Shown here: piece by piece, positions 23,104 through 31,489 of the stretch | Numbering within the stretch: the stretch's first letter is position 1 | Layout: each line of letters begins with the position of its first letter | NCBI GenBank assembly: GCA_910577435.1 | Contig: CAJTLV010000002.1 | Span: 124,001-188,000, forward strand | Reading direction: 5' to 3' | Length of the DNA: 64,000 bases | From: an uncultured Christensenella sp. | GTDB taxonomy: Bacteria > Bacillota > Clostridia > Christensenellales > Pumilibacteraceae | The notes under the pieces: model-generated | Seen by the model: the letters and a program-made list of their open reading frames with translations, nothing else | Database searches by the model: none | What the model was told of the DNA's origin: nothing | Translations under genes and position numbers: made by a program

Positions 23104-24060
23104 ATGGAAAACAGCAACGAATACGCAGTCGTAATAAAAAACCTGAACAAGGTCTATCCGAACGGCAAAGTCGCGGTCAACGATATTTCTTTCAACGTCG
23201 CGCGCGGCTCGCTTTTTGCGTTCTTGGGAATAAACGGCGCGGGCAAATCGACGACTATAAACATAATCTGTTCTATACTCGGCAAAAATTCGGGCAAGAT
23301 ATATGTCAACGGCTACGACCTCGACGAGGATCCAAACGCCATAAAACGCGACATCGGTATCGTTTTCCAGACCAGCGTGCTCGATAAAGAACTGACCGTC
23401 AAACAAAATCTGGACGTGCGCACGTCTTTCTATTCGCTCACGAAAGCGGAAAAGAAAGCTAACATTCAAAACATAATCGAACTGTTGGAACTCGGCCCCA
23501 TTCTCAATCAGAGCGTGCGCACGTTGTCGGGCGGACAGCTCCGCCGCGTGGACATAGCGCGTGCAATGGTTCACCGTCCCAAACTACTCATTCTCGACGA
23601 GCCGACGACGGGACTCGATCCCAAAACCCGCATTGCGGTATGGGCGCTGATAGATAAGATTCGGCACGAAACGGGAATGACCGTTTTTCTCACGACCCAC
23701 TACCTCGAAGAAGCGGAAAAAGCTACCGACGTAGTGATTATGGACAAGGGCAATATTATCGCGCACGGCACGCCCAACGAACTCAAAAACACATACTCCA
23801 CCGACAGCCTTTACGGATATATGAATAAGTCCGACGAGTTCGAAAAAAAACTCGAAAAAGCAAAGGTCGGTTTCTCCTACGACGCCGAGCGCGGTGCGTA
23901 CAAGCTGAGCGTGCGCAAGACTGCCGAAGCTAAAAAGCTTCTCTCCGAATTCGAAAAGTATCTGACCGATATAGAACTCGTCAAGGGCAATATGGACGAC
24001 GTGTTCTTGAACGTCACGGGTAAAGACATCAAAATTCTCGGCGAAAGCGAGGAAGCGTAG
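23104..24060 (+). CDS. ABC transporter ATPase (NodI/DrrA type)
   Basis: This 318-aa protein has Walker A GINGAGKSTTINII, Q-loop FQTS, signature LSGGQLRRVDIARAM, Walker B LLILDEPTTGLD and the switch histidine in TTHYLEEAE. The C-terminal domain (220-318) is typical of DrrA/NodI/CcmA exporters. It couples ATP hydrolysis to the ABC-2 permease encoded 35 bp downstream. The substrate is not deducible; the position next to membrane glycosyltransferases would allow a polymer or lipid-linked substrate, but drug export is equally possible. Confidence 0.93.
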   Translation: MENSNEYAVVIKNLNKVYPNGKVAVNDISFNVARGSLFAFLGINGAGKSTTINIICSILGKNSGKIYVNGYDLDEDPNAIKRDIGIVFQTSVLDKELTVKQNLDVRTSFYSLTKAEKKANIQNIIELLELGPILNQSVRTLSGGQLRRVDIARAMVHRPKLLILDEPTTGLDPKTRIAVWALIDKIRHETGMTVFLTTHYLEEAEKATDVVIMDKGNIIAHGTPNELKNTYSTDSLYGYMNKSDEFEKKLEKAKVGFSYDAERGAYKLSVRKTAEAKKLLSEFEKYLTDIELVKGNMDDVFLNVTGKDIKILGESEEA

Positions 24061-24095
24061 CACTAACACCCCGCGCCGAAAAGGAGGACTGACAG

Positions 24096-25241
24096 TTGAA
24101 TCGACAGACGACCGCAAAGACAAATTACGCCGAACAGTTTTTCCAACTGACGCGACGGCATTTGACGGTGTTTTTCAAAAACAAAGTGCGAATATTCTTC
24201 ACACTGATGGTGCCGTTCATTATTCTCATCGTATACATAATGTTTCTGCGTGATCTCGAACTGAATTCGGTAAAGAATATTTTGGCGGATCTTGCAGAAA
24301 GCGGCGGCGACGAGATAGCCGCGCTTGCGGACGATCCGATATTTATGAAATACGTTCGCACGCTCGTCGACAGCTGGATGCTAAGCGGAATACTCGCCAT
24401 CACTTCGATCACCGTGTCGTTGCAAACAAACACTATGATAGTTATCGACCGCGAGTCGGGCGTCAACCGCGATTTTATATCGTCGCCTATCAACCGCAAC
24501 ATCCTGATAGGCAGTTATTTCTTTTTCAATATAATAGTCACTGTAATAATATGCATACTTTTTCTTCTCGTATGTCTCATCTACCTCGCCTGCCTTAACG
24601 AATTCTTTATCACATTCCTCGACTTTTTGCAAATCGTAGGCATTTTGATGTACTCGTCGGTCGTGTCCGTGCTTCTTACGGTGTTTATATGCTCGTTCGT
24701 GTCGCGCGACTCTACTATGGCGAGCATTTCGACCATAGTGTCTACGGCTATCGGATTTCTCATCGGTGCGTATATGCCGTTCGCTATGTTGCCCGCCTTC
24801 ATTCAAAATATCTGCGTATTCGTGCCGGGTACGTTTTCCTGTTCGTTGTTGCGCTACTCTTTTATGCTCACGCCGCTCGACGGACTTACCGCATATCTCG
24901 GCGAAGTTGTGCAGAGCGCGCAGGGCGCCGAGCTTATCGCGTCGCTCACGGGCAGTTTCGGCTATAATATCAACTTCTTCGGAATGTCGGTGTCGCCCGG
25001 TATGCAAGCTGTCGCACAGTTAATCATAATAGCGATCCTCGTCGTGGCGAACGTACTCGTGGGGAACAACCTCGTAAAGGTAATAGGCAGTATAGGCAAA
25101 AAGACTACGCAAAAACTCAAAAAGATCAAAGCGTCGTTCGGCACGAAAAAAACGGACGGCGAAGCTCCGACCGTTGCGGCTCAAACCGATACGGCAAATA
25201 CAGGATCGGACGAACCGCCGCAGAACGCCGACACGAACTGA
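24096..25241 (+). CDS. ABC-2 type permease
   Basis: This 381-aa protein uses a TTG start supported by GGAGG about 8 bases upstream. One helix near residues 30-52 (FFTLMVPFIILIVYIMFL), an extracytoplasmic loop, then five further helices form the ABC2_membrane domain. The end is basic, then a short hydrophilic tail. It pairs with the upstream ATPase. No terminator was found directly after the stop. Confidence 0.9.
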   Translation: MNRQTTAKTNYAEQFFQLTRRHLTVFFKNKVRIFFTLMVPFIILIVYIMFLRDLELNSVKNILADLAESGGDEIAALADDPIFMKYVRTLVDSWMLSGILAITSITVSLQTNTMIVIDRESGVNRDFISSPINRNILIGSYFFFNIIVTVIICILFLLVCLIYLACLNEFFITFLDFLQIVGILMYSSVVSVLLTVFICSFVSRDSTMASISTIVSTAIGFLIGAYMPFAMLPAFIQNICVFVPGTFSCSLLRYSFMLTPLDGLTAYLGEVVQSAQGAELIASLTGSFGYNINFFGMSVSPGMQAVAQLIIIAILVVANVLVGNNLVKVIGSIGKKTTQKLKKIKASFGTKKTDGEAPTVAAQTDTANTGSDEPPQNADTN

Positions 25242-25597
25242 CCCGAACACGGTTTTGTCATTATCGCGAACGCGCCGAAGGCAAAAATAAGTAAACACGC
25301 CGAACACCGAAAGCCGAACACACTGCGTATCCAGGCAGGATACGACCCCCGGTCGTGATAGCCGAGAATACCCCGCCCCACCGCGCAGTCGACGAAGTGA
25401 GAGACAGAAAGTAAACAATTTAAGCCGCCGCGCCGCACTGCGCTTTGTGAAAACAAAATGTAGGCAATTCGACATATTATGACCCAATATGACAAATATC
25501 TTCAAAACACTTGACATACGCATATGACGGATGTATACTATCATTATTATAAACGTTGATTTCGTCAGCAACGTAAATCAAGGAGGGTCACCGAAAA
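25242..25597 (+). promoter_or_regulatory. Intergenic region with promoter at 25511-25539
   Basis: This 356-bp region has no credible gene. TTGACA (25511-25516), a 17-bp spacer and TATACT (25534-25539) form a strong promoter for the DUF898 gene. A small inverted repeat ACGACC/GGTCGT is present near 25340-25356. Otherwise I see nothing. Confidence 0.75.
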
Positions 25598-26440
25598 ATG
25601 AATAAGTGTTCAAACTGCGGTACCGAGTTCGAGGGTGGATTCTGCCCCGAATGCGGAACAAAGACCGCAACCCCGTCGTTCTGTCCGCAGTGCGGCGCAC
25701 CGATGAAGGACGGAACTTCTTTCTGTTCGAAATGCGGTTACAATCCCGCGACGGGCGCTCCGTCGCAAGCCGCAGCGCAGGCGCAGGCACCGGTAACGGC
25801 AACCGGCAAATCTGAGTTCACCGGCGGCGTGTTCGCTCTGTTCGGTCACAGATTCGTACTCGCTCTCGTCTCCTCGATTTCCGGCTTCATCGCCTACCCG
25901 TTCATATACTGCTGGTATAAAAAATGGATATGCGAGCATACGTACATCGACGGCAAACAGCTTCGCTTCGACGGCGACGGCGGACAGCTGATCGGTAAAT
26001 ACATAGTTTGGGGTCTGCTATCCATCATAACGCTGGGCATTTACTGGATAATCAAAGGCGCGGTCAACATCTCCAAATGGGAAGCCGAACACACGCATTT
26101 CGCGGACGGCAGCGGCGATCCCGCAGGCTCGACGTTCACCGGCACTTGGCTCGGCTTGTTCGGTCACCGTTTCGTCGCCGGTTTCGTTACGCTCATCACG
26201 CTCTCGTTCGGCGCATACTGGGCATACTGCTACCTGCAAAGATGGCAACTGTCACACACTTATTATGACGGAACGCAACTCGGTTATGACGGCAAAGCGA
26301 TACAACTCTTCGGCAGCATAGTCAAATGGGGTCTGCTCACTCTCATAACTTTGGGTATTTACTCGTTCTGGCTCAGTCTCAAAGTCCTCAAATGGGACAC
26401 CTCGCATATTCGCATCGCGTCGAATATACAGGCGGCGTAA
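25598..26440 (+). CDS. Zinc-ribbon DUF898 (YjgN-like) membrane protein
   Basis: This 280-aa protein has two N-terminal zinc ribbons (CSNCGTEF...CPECG and CPQCGAP...CSKCG, residues 4-46), an Ala/Gln linker, then an internally duplicated membrane domain of about 105 residues per copy. Each copy begins with FTGGVFALFGHRF or FTGTWLGLFGHRF and contains KYIVWGLLSIITLGIYW-like helices, four membrane segments in all. DUF898 proteins are of unknown function. GGAGG precedes the ATG and a strong terminator follows. Confidence 0.88.
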   Translation: MNKCSNCGTEFEGGFCPECGTKTATPSFCPQCGAPMKDGTSFCSKCGYNPATGAPSQAAAQAQAPVTATGKSEFTGGVFALFGHRFVLALVSSISGFIAYPFIYCWYKKWICEHTYIDGKQLRFDGDGGQLIGKYIVWGLLSIITLGIYWIIKGAVNISKWEAEHTHFADGSGDPAGSTFTGTWLGLFGHRFVAGFVTLITLSFGAYWAYCYLQRWQLSHTYYDGTQLGYDGKAIQLFGSIVKWGLLTLITLGIYSFWLSLKVLKWDTSHIRIASNIQAA

Positions 26441-26460
26441 GCAACGAATTACGACATTCA

Positions 26461-26492
26461 AAACCCCCGCAGATCGGTGCGGGGGTTTTTGT
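26461..26492 (+). terminator. Terminator of DUF898 gene
   Basis: CCCCCGC (26464-26470), loop, GCGGGGG (26479-26485) and a run of five or more T. Confidence 0.92.
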
Positions 26493-26626
26493 TTTATGGA
26501 AATATTCCGCACCGACGCCTTGCAGATAGGTATGCTTATCAACCGAAACGGCGTATTCGACATACACCGACACACACACTATATATCGTCTGTAATTCGA
26601 CGGCATATATAATATATACTGTACAA

Positions 26627-27790
26627 ATGAAGATCGAATTCGAAAAACGCACACCCGACGGCGCAACGCAACAGCCGAACGACGAACGTCACTCCACCCG
26701 TTTCTTCGACGACGTTCGGACCGCGCTTGCCGCGCTCGCGCCGAGCGGATCGCGCATCAAACCGATAGGTTTCGACAACGTAGACATTTTTTTACGCGAC
26801 GGATACCGCGTGACAGACGAAGATTGCGACGTTATTATCGCACGCGGCGGCGAACGCGAATTCGGTGCGGCGCGCGCTTACGGCGACGGGTGCAAAATAC
26901 TGCTCGCACCCACGCACGCGCATTTCGCGGCGGCGGTAGGCGCATACAGAACGCTCGACGGCGCTTTCGCGCACTCATTCCGATGCCCGCCGCCCGACGC
27001 GGTTGCGTTCGACGAAAACGACTGCGACCGCAATCTCGCTTCACTGTTTGCCGAAACCGTCAACCTCGATCTATGCGCGTTCGACTATATTTTCGCAACT
27101 CTGATGCAGGGGCGCAGACCGGACACGGAGACGGTGAACGAAATCGGTAAACTTGTCGCAGAACTGACGTCGACGTTGCGTCCGATAACTAAGGACAGAA
27201 CGCTTGCCGCCAAAGCGCTCGTCCGCGCGGGACGACGGGCGGCTCGGATCGTCGCCGCACGCCCCGAACTGTTGCACTGTTCGGGCGCGGCGCAGACCGC
27301 AGAGGCACTGCGAATGCTGTGCCGTGCCGAAGACCGTTCAATCGGAATGCGCGGCGAAACCGAACTGTTACTCGCCGTTTACGTCGCAGATTTTTACGTA
27401 AAATGGCTGGCGTGCGGCGACGGGTTCGACTTCCCGCCCGACAACAACAGACGTATCGACAGTCTGTGCGAGTATTTCGGCGCGGACCTGCGCCGCGCGT
27501 GCATTCACGCGTCGCCCATCTATCCGCCGATGCGAATGCGGCTGTACGAATACCGCCGCGACGAGTTCCGTACGGAACTGACACGAAGACTGGCCACAGT
27601 CAAACAGCGACAGAACGCGGCGTGGCAGGTATTCAAGCGCCTGTATCCCGACGACGGTTACGGACTCAAAACTCTTATCGACAAGACCGATCTTCCCATA
27701 TGTCTCGCGCTGGCTCCCGATGTATTCGCGGCCGAATCGATGCTGTCGTTCATCAAGCAGACAGGTCGGCTGGAAAGATATATAATATAG
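26627..27790 (+). CDS. Divergent protein resembling DHQS/glycerol-1-P dehydrogenase fold
   Basis: The frame is open from 26477, but ATG 26627 is chosen because TATACT (26615-26620) ends exactly 6 bp before it, suggesting a leaderless mRNA, and no Shine-Dalgarno exists at either start. The 387-aa protein has CDVIIARGGE early, HSFRCPPPDAVAFDEND in the middle, and MRGETELLLAVYVADFY, which loosely parallel AraM/EgsA-like iron-alcohol-dehydrogenase-fold enzymes. The metal-binding histidine usual before Gly-Glu is Arg here and the expected Asp/His ligands are not evident, so it may be non-catalytic. This family guess is weak; otherwise it is a hypothetical protein. Confidence 0.7.
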   Translation: MKIEFEKRTPDGATQQPNDERHSTRFFDDVRTALAALAPSGSRIKPIGFDNVDIFLRDGYRVTDEDCDVIIARGGEREFGAARAYGDGCKILLAPTHAHFAAAVGAYRTLDGAFAHSFRCPPPDAVAFDENDCDRNLASLFAETVNLDLCAFDYIFATLMQGRRPDTETVNEIGKLVAELTSTLRPITKDRTLAAKALVRAGRRAARIVAARPELLHCSGAAQTAEALRMLCRAEDRSIGMRGETELLLAVYVADFYVKWLACGDGFDFPPDNNRRIDSLCEYFGADLRRACIHASPIYPPMRMRLYEYRRDEFRTELTRRLATVKQRQNAAWQVFKRLYPDDGYGLKTLIDKTDLPICLALAPDVFAAESMLSFIKQTGRLERYII

Positions 27791-27869
27791 ATCGGGATCC
27801 GCGCATAAGTTTTATACGCGGCTCGGAAAATATAAAAGCAGCTCGTTACGGCGCAATTTAATAAGGATT

Positions 27870-27906
27870 AAAAGCAAGGACATAAAACACTCCTTGCTTT
27901 TCTTAT
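27870..27906 (+). terminator. Terminator overlapping next promoter
   Basis: AAAAGCAAGGA (27870-27880) and TCCTTGCTTTT (27891-27901) form an 11-bp stem with a 10-nt loop and a T-run. The -35 element of the next promoter lies in its right arm. Confidence 0.85.
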
Positions 27907-27922
27907 TCGGTTTTGATATAAT
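27894..27922 (+). promoter_or_regulatory. Promoter of response regulator gene
   Basis: TTGCTT (27894-27899), a 17-bp spacer and TATAAT (27917-27922). Confidence 0.75.
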
Positions 27923-27988
27923 CTTAAACGCAAGTATAGACAAAACGGCGCAAAATTACAAATACCGTAAGGAGGACGAAAGAACGCT

Positions 27989-28657
27989 TTGAAAAAAATT
28001 TTGATTATAGACGATGACGTTTTTATAGGCGATATGTTGGAAGAAATCCTTTCGAAAGAAGGCTACTCTGTTTTACGTGCGTATTCGGGTACGGAAGCAC
28101 TTTTTTTGCTTTCGTCCGACAGACCGGATCTCGTTCTTCTTGATTTAATGTTACCGGGATTGAGCGGAGAACAAGTAATGGAAAAAATCAAAGATATTCC
28201 GGTTATCGTAGTCAGCGCCAAAATCGATGTAAACGACAAAGTGAATTTATTGCTTAATGGTGCGGCAGACTATGTAACAAAACCGTTCGATACGAAAGAG
28301 CTGCTTGCGCGGATAAACGTACAATTACGCCATAAAAACTATGATGGTTTTAATAATACTGCGGTTGTGTTTGACGATATTATACTCGATACGGCGTTGC
28401 GCCGAGTTACGGTTGCCGATAAAGAAATTCATTTGACGCGAACGGAATACGCAATATTGAAAATGCTTATGCAGAGAAGCGCGCAAGTGGTTACCAAATC
28501 CGAACTTATGGACGGAATTTGGGCGGACACTCCGGACTGCACGGAGAGCTCGCTCAAAATACACGTCGCCAATTTGCGTAAGAAACTAAAAGCCGTCACC
28601 GATAAAGAATATATCGATTCCGTATGGGGTATAGGATTCAAACTCAAAACCGAATAA
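27989..28657 (+). CDS. OmpR-family response regulator
   Basis: This 222-aa protein uses a TTG start with AGGAGG about 13 bases upstream. The receiver domain (1-115) has the acidic pocket IIDDD, phospho-acceptor Asp52 in LVLLDLMLPG, and the conserved Lys in VVSAK. The C-terminal winged-helix domain (125-222) includes HLTRTEYAILKMLM and VANLRKKL, ending in YIDSVWGIGFKL. It partners with the histidine kinase at 30450 and is likely to act on the repeats in front of the ABC genes at 28661-28701. Confidence 0.95.
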   Translation: MKKILIIDDDVFIGDMLEEILSKEGYSVLRAYSGTEALFLLSSDRPDLVLLDLMLPGLSGEQVMEKIKDIPVIVVSAKIDVNDKVNLLLNGAADYVTKPFDTKELLARINVQLRHKNYDGFNNTAVVFDDIILDTALRRVTVADKEIHLTRTEYAILKMLMQRSAQVVTKSELMDGIWADTPDCTESSLKIHVANLRKKLKAVTDKEYIDSVWGIGFKLKTE

Positions 28658-28660
28658 AAC

Positions 28661-28716
28661 TTTACCGTTTCTTAACTGTTTTCTTTACCGTTTTCTTTAC
28701 CTTTGTTTGATAGAAT
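28661..28716 (+). promoter_or_regulatory. Direct repeats and promoter ahead of ABC genes
   Basis: Heptamers TTTACCG (28661), TTAACTG (28672), TTTACCG (28684) and TTTACCT (28696) start 11, 12 and 12 bp apart, followed by a -10-like TAGAAT (28711-28716) without a good -35. Tandem half-sites about one helical turn apart upstream of a weak promoter are typical binding sites for OmpR-family activators, so activation by the regulator encoded at 27989 is likely. Confidence 0.65.
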
Positions 28717-28737
28717 CAAAACACAGGAGGCAATTTT

Positions 28738-29652
28738 ATGGAATATGTTTTACAAACAAACGCCGTAAAAAAAGATTACGGTAAGTACAAAGTACTAAAC
28801 GGACTTACTATGCACGTTCCCAAAGGAAGCATTTACGGCTTCGTCGGGAAAAACGGAGCCGGAAAAACGACGCTTATTCGTCTTATTTGCGGATTGCAAA
28901 GTCCTACGTCCGGAGACATCGAACTTTATGGAATCGGTTATAAAGATAAAAATGTCGTAAAAGCAAGGCGCAGAATGGGCGCGGTTGTTGAAAGCCCGGC
29001 TATTTATCTCGATATGACCGCAGAGGAAAATATAAAGACGCAATGCCGTATTTTGGGCATACCGTCGTTTGACGGAATACCCGAATTGTTACAGCTTGTG
29101 GGTTTGGATAATACGGGTAAGAAGAAAGCCAAACATTTTTCGCTCGGTATGCGACAGCGTTTGGGTATTGCCGTTGCGCTTGCGGGCAACCCGGATTTTC
29201 TCGTTTTGGACGAACCTATTAACGGGTTGGATCCGCAGGGTATCATCGACATAAGAGAACTGATTTTGAAATTGAACCGTGAACGCAGCATTACCGTTCT
29301 TATATCGAGTCATATATTGGACGAGCTGTCGAAAATCGCAACGCATTTCGGTTTTGTCGAGTCCGGCAAAATAGTAAAAGAGATGAGCGCGGCGGAATTG
29401 GAAAAAGTTTGCCAAAAGTGTATAGACATTACGGTATCCGATACCAAAATATTAAGCCGTATTCTTGACGAAAAAAATCTGGAATATTCCGTGCTGTCCG
29501 ATACGGAAGCAAAAATTTTCGGTGAAATAGACGTTACCGAGCTAACTTTGAAATTGCATAACAATCATTGCGATGTAAAAACAATGTACGAACGCAACGA
29601 AAGTTTGGAGGCTTATTATATCGAACTTTTGGGGGGAAAATGCAATGAATAG
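28738..29652 (+). CDS. ABC transporter ATPase (BcrA/lantibiotic-immunity type)
   Basis: This 304-aa protein has Walker A GKNGAGKTTLIRLI, signature FSLGMRQRLGIAVAL, Walker B FLVLDEPINGLD and ISSHILDELSK. The LGMRQR-type signature and the C-terminal domain match ATPases of bacitracin and lantibiotic self-protection exporters. It overlaps the permease gene by 8 bp and is embedded between regulator and kinase genes, the standard layout for antimicrobial-peptide detoxification modules. AGGAGG precedes the ATG. Confidence 0.93.
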   Translation: MEYVLQTNAVKKDYGKYKVLNGLTMHVPKGSIYGFVGKNGAGKTTLIRLICGLQSPTSGDIELYGIGYKDKNVVKARRRMGAVVESPAIYLDMTAEENIKTQCRILGIPSFDGIPELLQLVGLDNTGKKKAKHFSLGMRQRLGIAVALAGNPDFLVLDEPINGLDPQGIIDIRELILKLNRERSITVLISSHILDELSKIATHFGFVESGKIVKEMSAAELEKVCQKCIDITVSDTKILSRILDEKNLEYSVLSDTEAKIFGEIDVTELTLKLHNNHCDVKTMYERNESLEAYYIELLGGKCNE

Positions 29653-30436
29653 ACTTTTGATTGCAAATTTTATGCGGATAAAAAAGAATAAACTGTTTTG
29701 GGCTTTATGCGGTGTTATGGCGCTTGTGTCTTTGACTATGGTTGTCAATCTAATTGCGAATAATGCTACGCAAATCGACGGAGCGGCGAATATTTTTGTT
29801 ATACCTGCCGAAATCGCCGCAGCGATATTCATAAGCGTCTTTTTCGGCACGGAATACGGCGACGGAACGATACGCAATAAGCTTATTGCGGGACACGACA
29901 GACGGCAAATTTATTTTGCCAATGCGATTATGTCGACAGTATGCGCATTCGCAATGTTTGTGTCATATATATTGCCCGTAATGATTTTCGGATTTTCTTT
30001 CGTCGGCTTACCTACGGTTAAAACAATCGGAAACGTCGCAGTCGGCATTGTTACGCTTTTTGCATTTTGTTCGATATTTACTATGGTGAGTATGATATAT
30101 TCGAATAAAACGGGTGCAACCGTAATCAACATCGTGATTGCCTTTTTACTGTTGCTTGCGGCTCTTATTCTTACTTCCTATTTGACGATACCCGAATTTT
30201 ATCCGTCGTACGGTATGGGAGAAAGTATGAGTTATGTACGCAATCCCAATTATGTAAGCGGTATAAAAAGAACCGTTTTGCAAATATTGGTCGACCTGTT
30301 GCCGAGCGGACACTCCATACAATTCATTATGGGAGTATCGAGACCCTTGTGGGCTTTATCGTTGTATGCAGTGGGAGTTTGCACTGCGTGCAGCATCGTG
30401 GGAGCGGTTGTTTTTTCCAAAAAAGATATAAAGTAA
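29645..30436 (+). CDS. ABC-2 permease of peptide-resistance exporter
   Basis: This 263-aa integral membrane protein has about six helices (starts at roughly residues 16, 48, 95, 125, 158 and 235), with an NRLLIANFMRIKKNKLFWAL start typical of ABC2 permeases linked to BcrA/EpiF ATPases. It is translationally coupled to the ATPase (8-bp overlap) and followed after 13 bp by the sensor kinase. Confidence 0.9.
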   Translation: MNRLLIANFMRIKKNKLFWALCGVMALVSLTMVVNLIANNATQIDGAANIFVIPAEIAAAIFISVFFGTEYGDGTIRNKLIAGHDRRQIYFANAIMSTVCAFAMFVSYILPVMIFGFSFVGLPTVKTIGNVAVGIVTLFAFCSIFTMVSMIYSNKTGATVINIVIAFLLLLAALILTSYLTIPEFYPSYGMGESMSYVRNPNYVSGIKRTVLQILVDLLPSGHSIQFIMGVSRPLWALSLYAVGVCTACSIVGAVVFSKKDIK

Positions 30437-30449
30437 AAGGTGTAAAATC

Positions 30450-31346
30450 GTGATTTGGCTTTCGGTTATTTGTTCGATATTATTGCTTTTGACGGTATTT
30501 CTCATCGTTAAAATTTTTTCGATGAAAAAAGATATAGATAAGATAGACCGCGAATTTACCGAAAAACTGAAAGCCGACACAAACACTTTGATTACGGTGG
30601 ACGGTAAAGACAGATCGGTTTGCCGTTTGGCGTCGAATATAAACAAACAGTTAAAGGTGTTGCGAAAACAGCGTCTGCGTTACGAGCAGGGCGATTCTGA
30701 ACTGAAAAATGCCGTAGCCAACATTTCGCACGACTTGCGCACCCCGCTTACTGCTATATCGGGCTACTTGGATTTACTCGAAAAGGAGCAAAACAGCCGA
30801 GACGCGGATCGCTATATCGGCATTATCAAAAATCGTGCGGACACGCTGAAACAGCTTGCGGAGGATTTGTTTCGTTATTCCGTGATCGCATCGCACGACT
30901 ATGATGCGCCCAAAGAACGCCTTTCCGTAAACTCTGTTTTGGAAGAATGTATCGCCGGCCAATATAACGCATTGCGGCAAGCGAAAATTACTCCGGAAAT
31001 TCATTTACCCGAAAACACGGTGTATTGTTATGTTAACCGTGTGGCATTGAATCGTATTTTTTCAAACCTTATCGAAAACGCAATAAAATACAGTGACGGG
31101 GATTTAGTCGTCGAGCTGACCGACAAAGGCGAAATTACACTGTCGAATGCGGCGGCGAAATTGTCGACAATAGAAGCGAATAAGTTGTTTGACCGCTTTT
31201 ACACTGTCGAATGCGCAAGAAAATCTACCGGACTCGGTTTGTCGATAGTAAAGATATTGGTGGAACAAGCAGACGGTACAATAGATGCGCAATATGCGGA
31301 AGGCAGACTGATCGTCAGCATCCGTCTGCCATTAACCGTTTCATAG
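30450..31346 (+). CDS. Sensor histidine kinase
   Basis: This 298-aa protein uses a GTG start. There is one N-terminal membrane helix (2-23) and no extracellular sensor domain, so sensing probably depends on the ABC transporter or the membrane. The HisKA phospho-acceptor is His94 in NISHDLRTPLTAISGYLDLLE, the N box is NLIENAIKYS and the G box GLGLSIVKIL. Short intramembrane-sensing kinases of this kind accompany antimicrobial-peptide ABC exporters. It is last gene of the RR-ABC-permease-kinase cluster. Confidence 0.94.
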   Translation: MIWLSVICSILLLLTVFLIVKIFSMKKDIDKIDREFTEKLKADTNTLITVDGKDRSVCRLASNINKQLKVLRKQRLRYEQGDSELKNAVANISHDLRTPLTAISGYLDLLEKEQNSRDADRYIGIIKNRADTLKQLAEDLFRYSVIASHDYDAPKERLSVNSVLEECIAGQYNALRQAKITPEIHLPENTVYCYVNRVALNRIFSNLIENAIKYSDGDLVVELTDKGEITLSNAAAKLSTIEANKLFDRFYTVECARKSTGLGLSIVKILVEQADGTIDAQYAEGRLIVSIRLPLTVS

Positions 31347-31402
31347 CCGTTATATAAAAATCGGAACAAAGTCGACTCGATTTAGCATTCCAATCATTAA
31401 AA

Positions 31403-31448
31403 AACACAGTCCGCTATACTTCTCTTGAGAAGTATGGCGGACTGTGTT
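31403..31448. terminator. Long hairpin terminator between kinase and gyrA
   Basis: Two 22-base arms (31403-31424 and 31427-31448) are complementary except for one A/G position, with a TT turn, A-run before and T-rich sequence after. It separates the convergent kinase and gyrA genes, so it is probably bidirectional. Its central CTTCTCTTGAGAAGTAT core resembles the hairpin at 40550. Confidence 0.8.
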
Positions 31449-31489
31449 TAATTCCGAATGAAACTCACACTTGGAGCCGCTCTTGTATT

